From Telluria beijingensis (GTDB lineage: Bacteria; Pseudomonadota; Gammaproteobacteria; Burkholderiales; Burkholderiaceae_D), in contig NZ_CP132480.1 of NCBI RefSeq assembly GCF_030770395.1, positions 5,841,604 to 5,855,423 of the forward strand: a stretch of DNA of 13,820 bases, in the 5' to 3' direction. Positions 7,508-13,820 of this stretch are shown here, piece by piece. Positions within the stretch are counted from its first letter, which is position 1. Every line of letters begins with the position of its first letter. A program made the translations under genes and the position numbers. Below the pieces are notes generated by a model. It had not been told where the DNA came from and searched no databases. It saw nothing but the letters and a program-made list of their open reading frames with translations.

Positions 7508-8833
7508 ATGACCCTTACCCGTATCGCCGCGGCGGCCGCCCTGGCCGCCTCGCTGTCACTGTCCGCGCCCGTCGCCCTGGCCCAGCAGGCCGCCCCGCTC
7601 AAGAACGAGGTCGTCGCCAAGGTCGACGCCATGTACCCGTGGCTCGACGCGATCTATAAAGACCTGCACGCCCATCCCGAGATCGCTTTCCAGGAAGTGC
7701 GCACCGCGGGCAAGCTGGCTGCCGAAATGAGGAAACTCGGCTTCACCGTCACCGAGAAGGTCGGCAAGACCGGCATCGTCGCGGTGCTCAAGAACGGCGC
7801 CGGCCCGACGGTCCTGGTGCGCACCGACATGGACGGCCTGCCGATGGAAGAACGCACCGGCCTGCCGTATGCGAGCCGCGCGCGCGCCACCAGCGAGGGC
7901 CGCGACACCTTCGTGATGCACAGCTGCGGCCACGACGTCCACATGGCCAGCTGGCTGGGCACCGCGCGCACCCTGGTCGAGCTCAAGTCGCAGTGGAAGG
8001 GCACGTTGGTCTTCATCGGCCAGCCGGCCGAGGAAATCGTCTCGGGCGCCAAGGCCATGCTGGACGACGGCCTGTTCAAGCGCTTCCCGAAACCGGACGT
8101 CGCCTTCGCCCTGCATTCCTGGCCGCTGGCCCATGGCACCGTGGGCTTCAACGACGGCCCGGTCTCGTCCAACTCGGACTGGCTCGAGATCACCTTCAAG
8201 GGCCGCGGCGGCCATGGCTCGGCGCCGGATAAAACCATCGACCCGGTGGCGATCGCGGCGCGCTTCGTGGTCGATGTCCAGACCGTGGTCAGCCGCGAGA
8301 AGGATCCGAAGGAGTTCGGCGTCGTGACGGTCGGCGCCATCCAGGGCGGCACGGTCGGCAACATCATCCCGGACAGCGTGCAGGTGCGCGGCACCATCCG
8401 CTCGTACAGCCCCACGGTGCGCGCCAAGCTGCTCGAGGGCGTGCGCCGCGTGGCCGAAGGGTCGGCCGCAATGGCCGGGGCGCCGAAGCCCGACATGCTG
8501 ATCGGCGGCGGCGGCCAGGCCATCGTCAACGACACCGAACTGGTAAACAAGACCGAGGTGGTGTTCAAGGAAGCCTTCGGCGCCGACAAGGCGGTGCGCA
8601 TGCCGGCCATGACCGCCAGCGAGGACTTCTCGCTGTATGCACTCGAGGGCGTGCCGTCGATGTTCTTCTTTACCGGCGTCTACGATCCGAAGGTGGTGGC
8701 CGAAGCGGAACGCGAGGGCGGCAAGCCGATCGCCTTCAACCACTCGCCGTTCTATGCGCCGGTGCCGGAACCGTCGATCAAGACCGGCGCCCAGGCCATG
8801 ACGCTGGCCGTGATGAACGTGCTCGGCAAATAG
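7508..8833 (+). CDS. Exported M20-family amidohydrolase (HipO-like)
   Basis: A metal-dependent hydrolase of the M20D/amidohydrolase type, which cleaves N-acyl amino acids or related amides (441 residues). A signal peptide of about 25 residues (MTLTRIAAAAALAASL...ALA|QQ) predicts a periplasmic enzyme, whereas many HipO-like enzymes are cytoplasmic. Motifs in order: LHAHPE (54-58 region), RTDMDGLPMEE, SCGHDVHMA (Cys140, His142), PAEE (Glu175-Glu176), GGHGSAP (His236, in the dimerisation domain), TASEDFS and NHSPFYAP (His412). These cover the expected metal ligands and catalytic glutamate. TATAAC at 7490-7495 could be a -10, but no -35 is clear and the ribosome site is weak, so co-transcription with the M61 gene is equally possible. 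The natural substrate cannot be read from sequence. Confidence 0.9.
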   Translation: MTLTRIAAAAALAASLSLSAPVALAQQAAPLKNEVVAKVDAMYPWLDAIYKDLHAHPEIAFQEVRTAGKLAAEMRKLGFTVTEKVGKTGIVAVLKNGAGPTVLVRTDMDGLPMEERTGLPYASRARATSEGRDTFVMHSCGHDVHMASWLGTARTLVELKSQWKGTLVFIGQPAEEIVSGAKAMLDDGLFKRFPKPDVAFALHSWPLAHGTVGFNDGPVSSNSDWLEITFKGRGGHGSAPDKTIDPVAIAARFVVDVQTVVSREKDPKEFGVVTVGAIQGGTVGNIIPDSVQVRGTIRSYSPTVRAKLLEGVRRVAEGSAAMAGAPKPDMLIGGGGQAIVNDTELVNKTEVVFKEAFGADKAVRMPAMTASEDFSLYALEGVPSMFFFTGVYDPKVVAEAEREGGKPIAFNHSPFYAPVPEPSIKTGAQAMTLAVMNVLGK

Positions 8834-8850
8834 AGCGGAAGGACGGCGCG

Positions 8851-8881
8851 GCCGACAGCGGGTCTCCCGGTCACTGTCGGC
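8851..8881. terminator. Hairpin between convergent genes, terminator-like
   Basis: GCCGACAG (8851-8858) pairs perfectly with CTGTCGGC (8874-8881), with an inner CGGG/CCCG helix. It lies between the stops of the M20 gene and the convergent HAF-repeat gene. There is no T-tract on either strand, so termination is inferred from stem strength and position. Confidence 0.4.
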
Positions 8882-8886
8882 GTCGC

Positions 8887-9939
8887 CTACTCGCTTGAGA
8901 ATTTCTTACGGTGCAAATACCACGGGTCCAACCTTACAGCAACGCATGATCCCGAGTAATCGCACCCTACCCCCGTGATCTGGCTCCGATCGTTGATATC
9001 GCTGGCGTAAACAATCGTCCAGCCCCGTGAGGGATTGACGAGGGAGGACAGGTCGCGCATCCCGCCCTGGCGGCTGTACAGGAAGGTTCGTCCCTCGCCG
9101 GAACGGTTATAACCGCCGACCACCTGCCCAAGGTTGTTGATCGCCAGTGGCAGGGCCTGATTGCCGCCCGGCGGTGCGCCGATGTCGCGCATTTTGCCGT
9201 TCGCCCAGATAAAGCCGCCATAGTTCTCGTTGGGGAAGTCGCCACCGGCAAATGTCGAATAGCCGACGACTTGGCCGAGGTCATTGATGTCCTGGCCGAT
9301 GCTGTTCAATCCGCCAAGCGTGCCCAAGTCATGGATATGGCCGTTCTTCCACACGACCGCATGCGCCTGGTTGCCATTCGGACCTTGAGACGGGCCGACT
9401 CCCGACGTGCCGGCGATCTCGCCCCGATTGTTGATGGCGGTTGCGCCACTGCGGTCCGAACCGGGAAGACTACCCAGATTACGCATCAATCCGTCCTTGT
9501 ACAGAAAGGCAAATGGGAAAGTGACCTGCAGCACGGAAATGCCGACGACATGCCCGGCATCGTTGATGTCCATTGCCGTGGTGTCGCCGCCGGCGAGCGA
9601 GCCGATATCGCGCATGAGTCCACCACTGTAGAGGAATGCTCGGGTGGGCTGGTTCAGGCCAAAAGCGCTTCCCACCACCTGGCCTTGCCGGTTGATCCCC
9701 AATGCAGCGCTTTCGGTATTGCCGGGCAGGGTGCCCAGGTCGGTGACCATGCCGTTCGCGTAGAGGAAAGCATGTCCACCCCCGCGTCCGGCGATCTGGC
9801 CGCGGTGGTTGATTGCCTCGCCGGCGCTTCCCCAGCCGAGGATGAACACCTCGTAGACGTATTTTCCGCCGGCTTCAGCCTGCTGGGAGACCGCCAGCAT
9901 GACGGCGAGTAGAACGGCAAGGAAACGGGCAGCGGACAT
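8887..9939 (-). CDS. Secreted HAF-repeat protein
   Basis: A 350-residue protein with a signal peptide (MSAARFLAVLLAVMLAVSQQAEA, cleavage near 23) and about six degenerate HAF repeats of roughly 40-55 residues. Each repeat has the pattern (H/R/F)AFLY..G.M.DLGTLPG followed by A..IN..GQVVG. Repeat heads are HAFLYANGMVTDLGTLPG, RAFLYSGGLMRDIGSL, FAFLYKDGLMRNLGSL, HAVVWKNGHIHDLGTL, GGFIWANGKMRDIGAPPG and RTFLYSRQGGMRDLSSL. Two cysteines near the C-terminus (GCDYSGSC) could form a disulfide. HAF-repeat proteins are probably beta-rich extracytoplasmic proteins of unknown function; no sorting tag is seen. The start at 9939 has GGAG six bases upstream; an ATG at 9966 is less likely because it would bury the signal peptide. 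It appears to be a single-gene unit. Confidence 0.8.
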   Translation of the reverse strand: MSAARFLAVLLAVMLAVSQQAEAGGKYVYEVFILGWGSAGEAINHRGQIAGRGGGHAFLYANGMVTDLGTLPGNTESAALGINRQGQVVGSAFGLNQPTRAFLYSGGLMRDIGSLAGGDTTAMDINDAGHVVGISVLQVTFPFAFLYKDGLMRNLGSLPGSDRSGATAINNRGEIAGTSGVGPSQGPNGNQAHAVVWKNGHIHDLGTLGGLNSIGQDINDLGQVVGYSTFAGGDFPNENYGGFIWANGKMRDIGAPPGGNQALPLAINNLGQVVGGYNRSGEGRTFLYSRQGGMRDLSSLVNPSRGWTIVYASDINDRSQITGVGCDYSGSCVAVRLDPWYLHRKKFSSE

Positions 9940-10075
9940 GGCGTTCTCCGGTGAAGGGGGACGCATTTATCCTAGACAGCAGCCAGTGGATGGCTTTGAG
10001 CCGTATCAATCGATTCATTACGCGTTCTTGCGCCACGACTCGAGCCCCAGGGCCGGGCAGAACGCCAATCGTGGA

Positions 10076-10456
10076 TCAGCTGGTGAGGCAGTCCGCACAG
10101 CGGCCGTACAGGGTCAGCTCATGGCGTTCGACGCTGAAGCCCTTCGGGGCCATGTGCTCGATGTCGCCGGGGCAGGCGTGCACGTCGAACACGCGCTGGC
10201 AGGCAGTGCACTGGAAATGGTGGTGATGGTGTTCGGCCGCGCTGGTCGATTCGTAGCGCGCGCCTTCGCCCGGCAGGGTGACGACCTTGAGCGCGCCGTC
10301 GTCCACCAGCGACTTGAGGTTGCGATAGACGGTCGCCATGCCCAACTGGCTGACCTGGCGGCTGGCTTCGTCCAGGATCTCTTGTGGCGACAGCGGACGC
10401 TGCGCATGCTCGATCGCATGCAGGATGGCGGATTTTTGGCGTGTATTACGTTGCAT
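10076..10456 (-). CDS. zur: Fur-family metalloregulator, probably Zur
   Basis: A 126-residue Fur-superfamily repressor. The N-terminal winged helix (about 1-65) has LSPQEILDEASRQ and the recognition region MATVYRNLKSLVDDG. The C-terminal metal domain has EHHHHHFQC (His76-80), C83-x2-C86 and C120-x2-C123, the structural zinc pairs typical of Zur and PerR-like members. The assignment as Zur (zinc uptake repressor) is inferred from context: it diverges from a ZnuD-like receptor with a histidine-rich loop, and palindromic operators lie between them. A canonical iron Fur would be longer and less likely here. The ATG at 10456 matches the usual family N-terminus; a TTG at 10492 would add unrelated residues. 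Shine-Dalgarno is weak (GAGG about 13 bases upstream). The operator over its own -10 suggests autoregulation. Confidence 0.8.
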   Translation of the reverse strand: MQRNTRQKSAILHAIEHAQRPLSPQEILDEASRQVSQLGMATVYRNLKSLVDDGALKVVTLPGEGARYESTSAAEHHHHHFQCTACQRVFDVHACPGDIEHMAPKGFSVERHELTLYGRCADCLTS

Positions 10457-10500
10457 GGATGAAGGATACCTCAAAGCGCAAAACCGGATCAAAAAAGCGG

Positions 10501-10529
10501 TTGAATGCTTAATGATAATGGCTTATCAT
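10501..10529 (+). promoter_or_regulatory. Promoter of the first TonB-dependent receptor
   Basis: TTGAAT (10501-10506), 17 bp, TATCAT (10524-10529). The -10 is the right half of the palindrome at 10511-10530, so a bound repressor would block it. The second receptor has the same arrangement (12938-12966); across the 30 bases 10501-10530 and 12938-12967, 25 are identical. The leader would be about 70 bases. Confidence 0.6.
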
Positions 10530-10530
10530 T
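10511..10530. promoter_or_regulatory. Operator palindrome 1 (probable Zur box)
   Basis: AATGATAATGGCTTATCATT is a perfect 8-bp inverted repeat with a 4-base centre. It contains the -10 hexamers of two divergent promoters. Assignment to the neighbouring Fur-family protein is inferred from position and repetition. Confidence 0.75.
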
Positions 10531-10540
10531 TCGATGTTAA
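10512..10540 (-). promoter_or_regulatory. Divergent promoter of the Fur-family regulator
   Basis: On the minus strand TTAACA (10540-10535; five of six matches to TTGACA), 17 bp, TATCAT (10517-10512; five of six matches to TATAAT). The -10 is the left half of operator 1, and the -35 touches operator 2. The leader to the ATG would be about 50 bases. Confidence 0.55.
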
Positions 10541-10558
10541 TGATAACGGCTTATCGTT
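10539..10558. promoter_or_regulatory. Operator palindrome 2 (probable Zur box)
   Basis: AATGATAACGGCTTATCGTT matches operator 1 except for one base of the right arm and one of the centre. It lies 28 bp from it, centre to centre. It falls just after the predicted start of the receptor transcript and over the edge of the regulator's -35. Confidence 0.65.
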
Positions 10559-10605
10559 ATCGCAATGTATGCATCTTGCCATTTAATCCAATTCGAGGAA
10601 CCACC

Positions 10606-12741
10606 ATGTCCGACTTTTCCTGCAAGCGTACGCCGCTGACCCTGGCGCTGATGCTGGCCTTCGGCGCGCCCCTGGCCGTCCATGCCCAGACGACGAGCCG
10701 CACCGCGTCGGACCCGGACAGCGTGCCGACGGTGGTCGTCTCCGCCAGTGCCCTGGGCGTGGTCGACGACGACATGATCACCCCGGTGACGTCGCTCGGC
10801 GGCAGTGAGCTGGTGCGGGCCCGCGAATCGACGCTGGGCGAGACCCTGGCCCACCAGCCCGGCATCACCTCGAGCCACTTCGGCGCCGGCGCCAGCCGTC
10901 CGGTGATCCGCGGCATGGACGGCCCGCGCGTGAAGATCCTGTCCGATGGCGCCGAGATCCAGGATGCCTCGACCATCAGCCCCGACCACGCCGTCGCGTT
11001 CGAACCGGTCCTGGCCGAGCGCATCGAAGTGCTGCGCGGCCCGTCGGCGCTGGCCTATGGCGGCGGCGCGGTGGGCGGCGTGGTGAATATCCTCGACCGC
11101 AAGATCCCGACCGCGATGCCCGAGAACGGCCTGGAAGGCAGCGCCGAGGTACGCGCCAATTCGGCGGCCCGCGAAAAGACCGGCGCCTTCGAATTCACCA
11201 CCGCCGCCGGCAGCAACCTGGCCCTGCACCTGGAAGGCGTCAAACGCGATGCCGACGACTACCGGGTCGGCAAGGACTGGAGCGAAGGCCGCCATGTGAA
11301 CGGCAGCTACAAGGAAACCGAGACCGGCACCGTCGGCCTGTCGTGGATCGGCAAGAACGGCTACATCGGCGCCGCCTTCACCAAGGAGCGCACCGAATAC
11401 GGCATCCCGGGCCACGGCCACGAATTCGAGAGCTGCCATCCGCATGGCGACCACCTGCATTGCGGCGGCCATGGCCACGAAGAGGAAGACGATCATGGAC
11501 ATGAGCACGGCGACGAAGAGCACGACCATGAGCACGGCGACGAAGAGCACGACCATGATCACGACCACGAACACGGCGTGCCGGTCGTGAAGCTCGACAG
11601 CGAACGCTGGGACATCCGCGGCGAATACCGCAACCCGGTGGCCGGCATCGAGCGGGTGCGCATGCGCGCCTCGTTTACCGAATACGTCCACGACGAGCTG
11701 GAAGAAAACGTCGTCTCGACCTCGTTCCGCAACAAGGGCCACGATGCGCGCCTGGAAGCGGTGCACGCGCCGCTCGCCGGCTGGCGCGGCGTGTTCGGCC
11801 TGCAGACGACGCGCCGCGACTTCTCGGCCATCGGCGAAGAAGCCTATGTGCCGCCGACCCTCACCAAGAAGCACGCCGCCTTCCTGACCGAGGAATACAA
11901 GCTCGATAACTGGCGCTTCGAGGCCGGCCTGCGCCACGAATGGCAGGACATCGAGGTCGACGCGCCCGGCCTGCGTGACACCGATGCGCGCGGCACCTCG
12001 GCCTCGGTCGGCGCCGTGTGGAAGCTGGCGCCGCAATACTCGCTGCGCGCTTCGCTGTCGCGCAGCCACCGCCTGCCGACCGCCGAGGAACTGTATGCCG
12101 ACGGCGTCCACCTGGCCACTGCCACCTATGAAGTCGGCAACCAGGACCTGGAAAAGGAAACCTCGAACAACGTCGACCTCACGCTGCGCAAATTCGAAGG
12201 CGACACCACGTTCTCGGTCAGCGCCTTCCACAACCGCGTCGACAACTACATCTACGCGCACACGCTGGACAACCATGAGGGCTTCCAGCTGGTGGAGTAT
12301 GCCCAGCGCGACGCCACCTTCACCGGCCTGGAAGGCGAAATCCGCCAGAAGCTGAGCCCATCGCTCAGCGCGACCGTGTTCGGCGACTATGTGCGCGCCC
12401 GCTTCGACGAGGGCGAGGGCAGCCGCAACCTGCCGCGCATCCCGGCCTCGCGCATCGGCGTCAAGGTCGACGGCGACTGGAACCAGTGGCATGGCATGGT
12501 CGAGTTCTACCGCGTCGGCAAGCAGGACAAGCTGGCCGAGTACGAGACCGAGACCGCGGGCTATAACATGCTCAATATCGGCGCCCATTATTCGACCCGC
12601 ATCGGTGGCGTGCCGACCCAGTTCTATGCGCGCCTGAACAACCTGACTGACGAACTTGCGTACAGCCACACCTCGTTCATCAAGAACGCGGCGCCGCTGA
12701 CCGGCCGCAACCTGACGGCGGGGATTCGCGTCATCTTCTGA
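10606..12741 (+). CDS. znuD: ZnuD-like TonB-dependent zinc receptor with histidine-rich loop
   Basis: An outer-membrane TonB-dependent receptor of 711 residues. The signal peptide ends near VHA|QT. A TonB-box-like TVVVSAS follows, then the plug (about 45-170) with TLGETLAHQPGITSS, RPVIRGMDGPRVKIL and RIEVLRGPSALAYGGGAVGGVVNI, then the beta-barrel ending in GIRVIF with a terminal Phe, as outer-membrane barrels do. A loop at about 268-325 carries 19 histidines with many Asp/Glu and a CHPHGDHLHC segment. Neisseria ZnuD has comparable histidine-rich and Cys-containing zinc-binding loops, so zinc import is the likely role; cobalt or nickel cannot be excluded. GAGGAA five bases before ATG 10606 fixes the start. 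It diverges from a Fur-family repressor and is preceded by two operators. Confidence 0.88.
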   Translation: MSDFSCKRTPLTLALMLAFGAPLAVHAQTTSRTASDPDSVPTVVVSASALGVVDDDMITPVTSLGGSELVRARESTLGETLAHQPGITSSHFGAGASRPVIRGMDGPRVKILSDGAEIQDASTISPDHAVAFEPVLAERIEVLRGPSALAYGGGAVGGVVNILDRKIPTAMPENGLEGSAEVRANSAAREKTGAFEFTTAAGSNLALHLEGVKRDADDYRVGKDWSEGRHVNGSYKETETGTVGLSWIGKNGYIGAAFTKERTEYGIPGHGHEFESCHPHGDHLHCGGHGHEEEDDHGHEHGDEEHDHEHGDEEHDHDHDHEHGVPVVKLDSERWDIRGEYRNPVAGIERVRMRASFTEYVHDELEENVVSTSFRNKGHDARLEAVHAPLAGWRGVFGLQTTRRDFSAIGEEAYVPPTLTKKHAAFLTEEYKLDNWRFEAGLRHEWQDIEVDAPGLRDTDARGTSASVGAVWKLAPQYSLRASLSRSHRLPTAEELYADGVHLATATYEVGNQDLEKETSNNVDLTLRKFEGDTTFSVSAFHNRVDNYIYAHTLDNHEGFQLVEYAQRDATFTGLEGEIRQKLSPSLSATVFGDYVRARFDEGEGSRNLPRIPASRIGVKVDGDWNQWHGMVEFYRVGKQDKLAEYETETAGYNMLNIGAHYSTRIGGVPTQFYARLNNLTDELAYSHTSFIKNAAPLTGRNLTAGIRVIF
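11500..11553 (+). repeat. Two perfect 27-bp tandem units inside the histidine loop
   Basis: Bases 11500-11526 and 11527-11553 are identical. Each encodes nine residues, HEHGDEEHD, and a partial third unit follows. Because 27 is a multiple of three, gain or loss of units changes the number of metal-binding residues without breaking the frame. Confidence 0.85.
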
Positions 12742-12758
12742 TCATTGTTGGCATTAAA

Positions 12759-12864
12759 ACGTCGTCCCCGCGAAGGCGGGGACCCAAGTCCTTCGCGCTG
12801 CCACTACGTTTTACGTAGCCACTGCGCTGGGAAACTTGGGTCCCCGCCTTCGCGGGGACGACGT
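12759..12864. repeat. REPIN-like element between the receptor genes
   Basis: Two perfect 31-bp inverted arms (12759-12789 and 12834-12864) flank a 44-base centre with its own CTACG/CGTAG hairpin. Each arm contains the small palindrome GTCCCCGC-GAAG-GCGGGGAC. This is the layout of paired REP sequences (REPINs), which are scattered in many proteobacterial genomes and mobilised by RAYT transposases. No RAYT gene is in the window. The transcript could fold into a long hairpin that ends or stabilises the first receptor's mRNA, but there is no T-tract. Confidence 0.8.
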
Positions 12865-12937
12865 GTTTAGTGCAGCTGATGGAGCGACGTTCGTGGTGCG
12901 CAAGCCTCCTACCGCAGCACACAATTGCTGCACTGCG

Positions 12938-12966
12938 TTGAAGCCTTAACGATAATCGGTTATCAT
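12938..12966 (+). promoter_or_regulatory. Promoter of the second TonB-dependent receptor
   Basis: TTGAAG (12938-12943), 17 bp, TATCAT (12961-12966), the -10 again being the right half of an operator palindrome. Transcription would start near 12973, giving a leader of about 20 bases with AAGG before the ATG. The second receptor can thus be expressed independently of the first. Confidence 0.6.
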
Positions 12967-12967
12967 T
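12948..12967. promoter_or_regulatory. Operator palindrome 3 (probable Zur box)
   Basis: AACGATAATCGGTTATCATT has arms AACGATAA and TTATCATT (one G-T-type mismatch in the inverted repeat) and a 4-base centre. It fits the AAYGATAA-N4-TTATCRTT pattern of operators 1 and 2 and overlaps the -10 of the second receptor's promoter. Confidence 0.7.
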
Positions 12968-12993
12968 AGATTTGACTAATCAAGGATTCCCCC

Positions 12994-13820
12994 ATGACTG
13001 ACTTCACCGGCAAACGCACGCCGCTCGCACTGGCTTGCGCACTGGTCCTTGGCGGCCCACTGGCCGCCACCGCCCACGCGCAGTCGGGCGGCGTGCCGGC
13101 GACCGTCGTCGTTTCCGCCAGCGGCCTTGGCGTGTCGAGCGACGACATGGTCACGCCGGTGACCTCGATCGGCGGCAATGAGCTAGTGCGCACCCGCCAG
13201 TCGACCCTGGGCGAGACCCTGTCGAGCTTGCCGGGAATCACCTCGAGCCATTTCGGCGCCGGCGCCAGCCGCCCGATCATCCGCGGCATGGATGGCCCGC
13301 GCGTGAAAATCCTGTCCGACGGTTCCGAGATCCAGGACGCGTCCACCATCAGCCCCGACCACGCCGTCGCTTTCGAACCGGTGCTGGCCGAACGCATCGA
13401 AGTGCTGCGCGGCCCGTCGGCCCTGGCCTATGGCGGCGGCGCGGTGGGCGGCGTGGTGAACATCATCGACCGCAAGGTGCCGACCGCGATGCCGGAGAAC
13501 GGCCTGGAAGGCAGCGCGGAAGTGCGCGCCAATTCCGCGGCGCGCGAAAAGACCGGCGCGGCCGAATTCACCGTGGCCGCCGGCAGCAACCTGGCCCTGC
13601 ACCTGGAAGGCGTCAAGCGCGATGCCGACGACTACCGCGTCGGCAAGGACTGGGACGGCGGCCGCCGCGTCCCGGGCAGCTACAAGGAAACCGAGACCGG
13701 CACCGTCGGCCTGTCGTGGGTCGGCAAGGATGGCTACCTGGGCGCCGCCTTCACCAAGGAGCGCGGCAAGTACGGCCTGCCGGGTCACGGCTTCGAGAAC
13801 GAGGCGGGCGAGATCGAGGC
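12994..13820 (+). CDS. Second TonB-dependent receptor, ZnuD-like paralog, 3' end outside window
   Basis: The first 275 codons of a TonB-dependent receptor closely related to its upstream neighbour; the frame is open to the window edge. The signal peptide is MTDFTGKRTPLALACALVLGG...AHA|QS, followed by TVVVSASGLGV (TonB-box-like) and the plug with TLGETLSSLPGITSSHF, RPIIRGMDGPRVKIL and RIEVLRGPSALAYGGGAVGGV. Similarity to the first receptor is near-continuous up to GAAFTKER. It breaks where the first has its histidine-rich loop: here the sequence reads KYGLPGHGFENEAGEIEA, with one histidine. This suggests a receptor lacking the loop, though the rest of the loop is not visible. AAGG about eight bases before the ATG is the ribosome site. 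Its own promoter and operator precede it. Confidence 0.88.
   Translation, partial: MTDFTGKRTPLALACALVLGGPLAATAHAQSGGVPATVVVSASGLGVSSDDMVTPVTSIGGNELVRTRQSTLGETLSSLPGITSSHFGAGASRPIIRGMDGPRVKILSDGSEIQDASTISPDHAVAFEPVLAERIEVLRGPSALAYGGGAVGGVVNIIDRKVPTAMPENGLEGSAEVRANSAAREKTGAAEFTVAAGSNLALHLEGVKRDADDYRVGKDWDGGRRVPGSYKETETGTVGLSWVGKDGYLGAAFTKERGKYGLPGHGFENEAGEIE

Noticed and set aside
10511..10530. Classical iron Fur box
   Set aside because: The TGATAA/TTATCA halves resemble one, but the centre is four bases rather than three, and the context (histidine-loop receptor, short Fur-family protein with two CxxC pairs) points to zinc. Iron control is not excluded.
10537..12669. A 710-residue open frame antisense to the first receptor
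   Set aside because: It is a shadow of the receptor's codon usage; its Val/Met-rich patch is just the complement of the histidine loop.
12759..12864. CRISPR repeats or a simple terminator
   Set aside because: There are only two inverted copies and no spacers, and no T-tract follows; the nested palindromes fit a REPIN.
12742..12922. Small minus-strand protein (VVPAKAGTQ...RLRGDD)
   Set aside because: This peptide is the translation of the REP palindrome, a well-known source of false small ORFs.

Overview
The window looks like chromosomal DNA of a GC-rich betaproteobacterium, most likely Oxalobacteraceae (Massilia or a relative). This is inferred from codon usage, a CCA-encoding tRNA-Phe, a UbiH-like hydroxylase next to dsbC, HAF-repeat proteins and palindromic GTCCCCGC/GCGGGGAC repeats. 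No search was run, so the taxon is an inference.

Layout. 1-540: the decayed 3' end of an IS200/IS605-type tnpB with two hairpins of the element's right end. 571-2383 (minus): a zinc-ribbon protein YjdM/PhnA, a tRNA-like relic, prolyl aminopeptidase and tRNA-Phe(GAA) with its terminator. 2481-4462 (plus): a UbiH-type FAD hydroxylase and a DsbC-type disulfide isomerase, 11 bp apart. 4482-5551 (plus): a [2Fe-2S] subunit of a xanthine-oxidase-family enzyme and a MobA-like nucleotidyltransferase, with the expected molybdopterin subunit missing between them. 5644-8833 (plus): an M61 peptidase with a PDZ domain and an exported M20 amidohydrolase. 8887-9939 (minus): a secreted HAF-repeat protein.

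10076-13820 is the most interesting part and reads as a zinc-acquisition regulon. A Fur-family repressor, probably Zur (minus), diverges from a ZnuD-like TonB-dependent receptor with a histidine-rich loop. A second, paralogous receptor follows and runs off the window. Both receptor promoters have the form TTGAA(T/G)-17 bp-TATCAT, with the -10 buried in a 20-bp palindrome AAYGATAA-N4-TTATCATT. The same palindrome in the divergent region supplies the -10 of a minus-strand promoter for the repressor (TTAACA-17 bp-TATCAT), and a third copy lies downstream. One operator therefore appears to control both directions, and a copy of the block was kept when the receptor was duplicated. The receptors are separated by a REPIN-like element with perfect 31-bp inverted arms. 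The first receptor carries the histidine loop; the visible part of the second does not.
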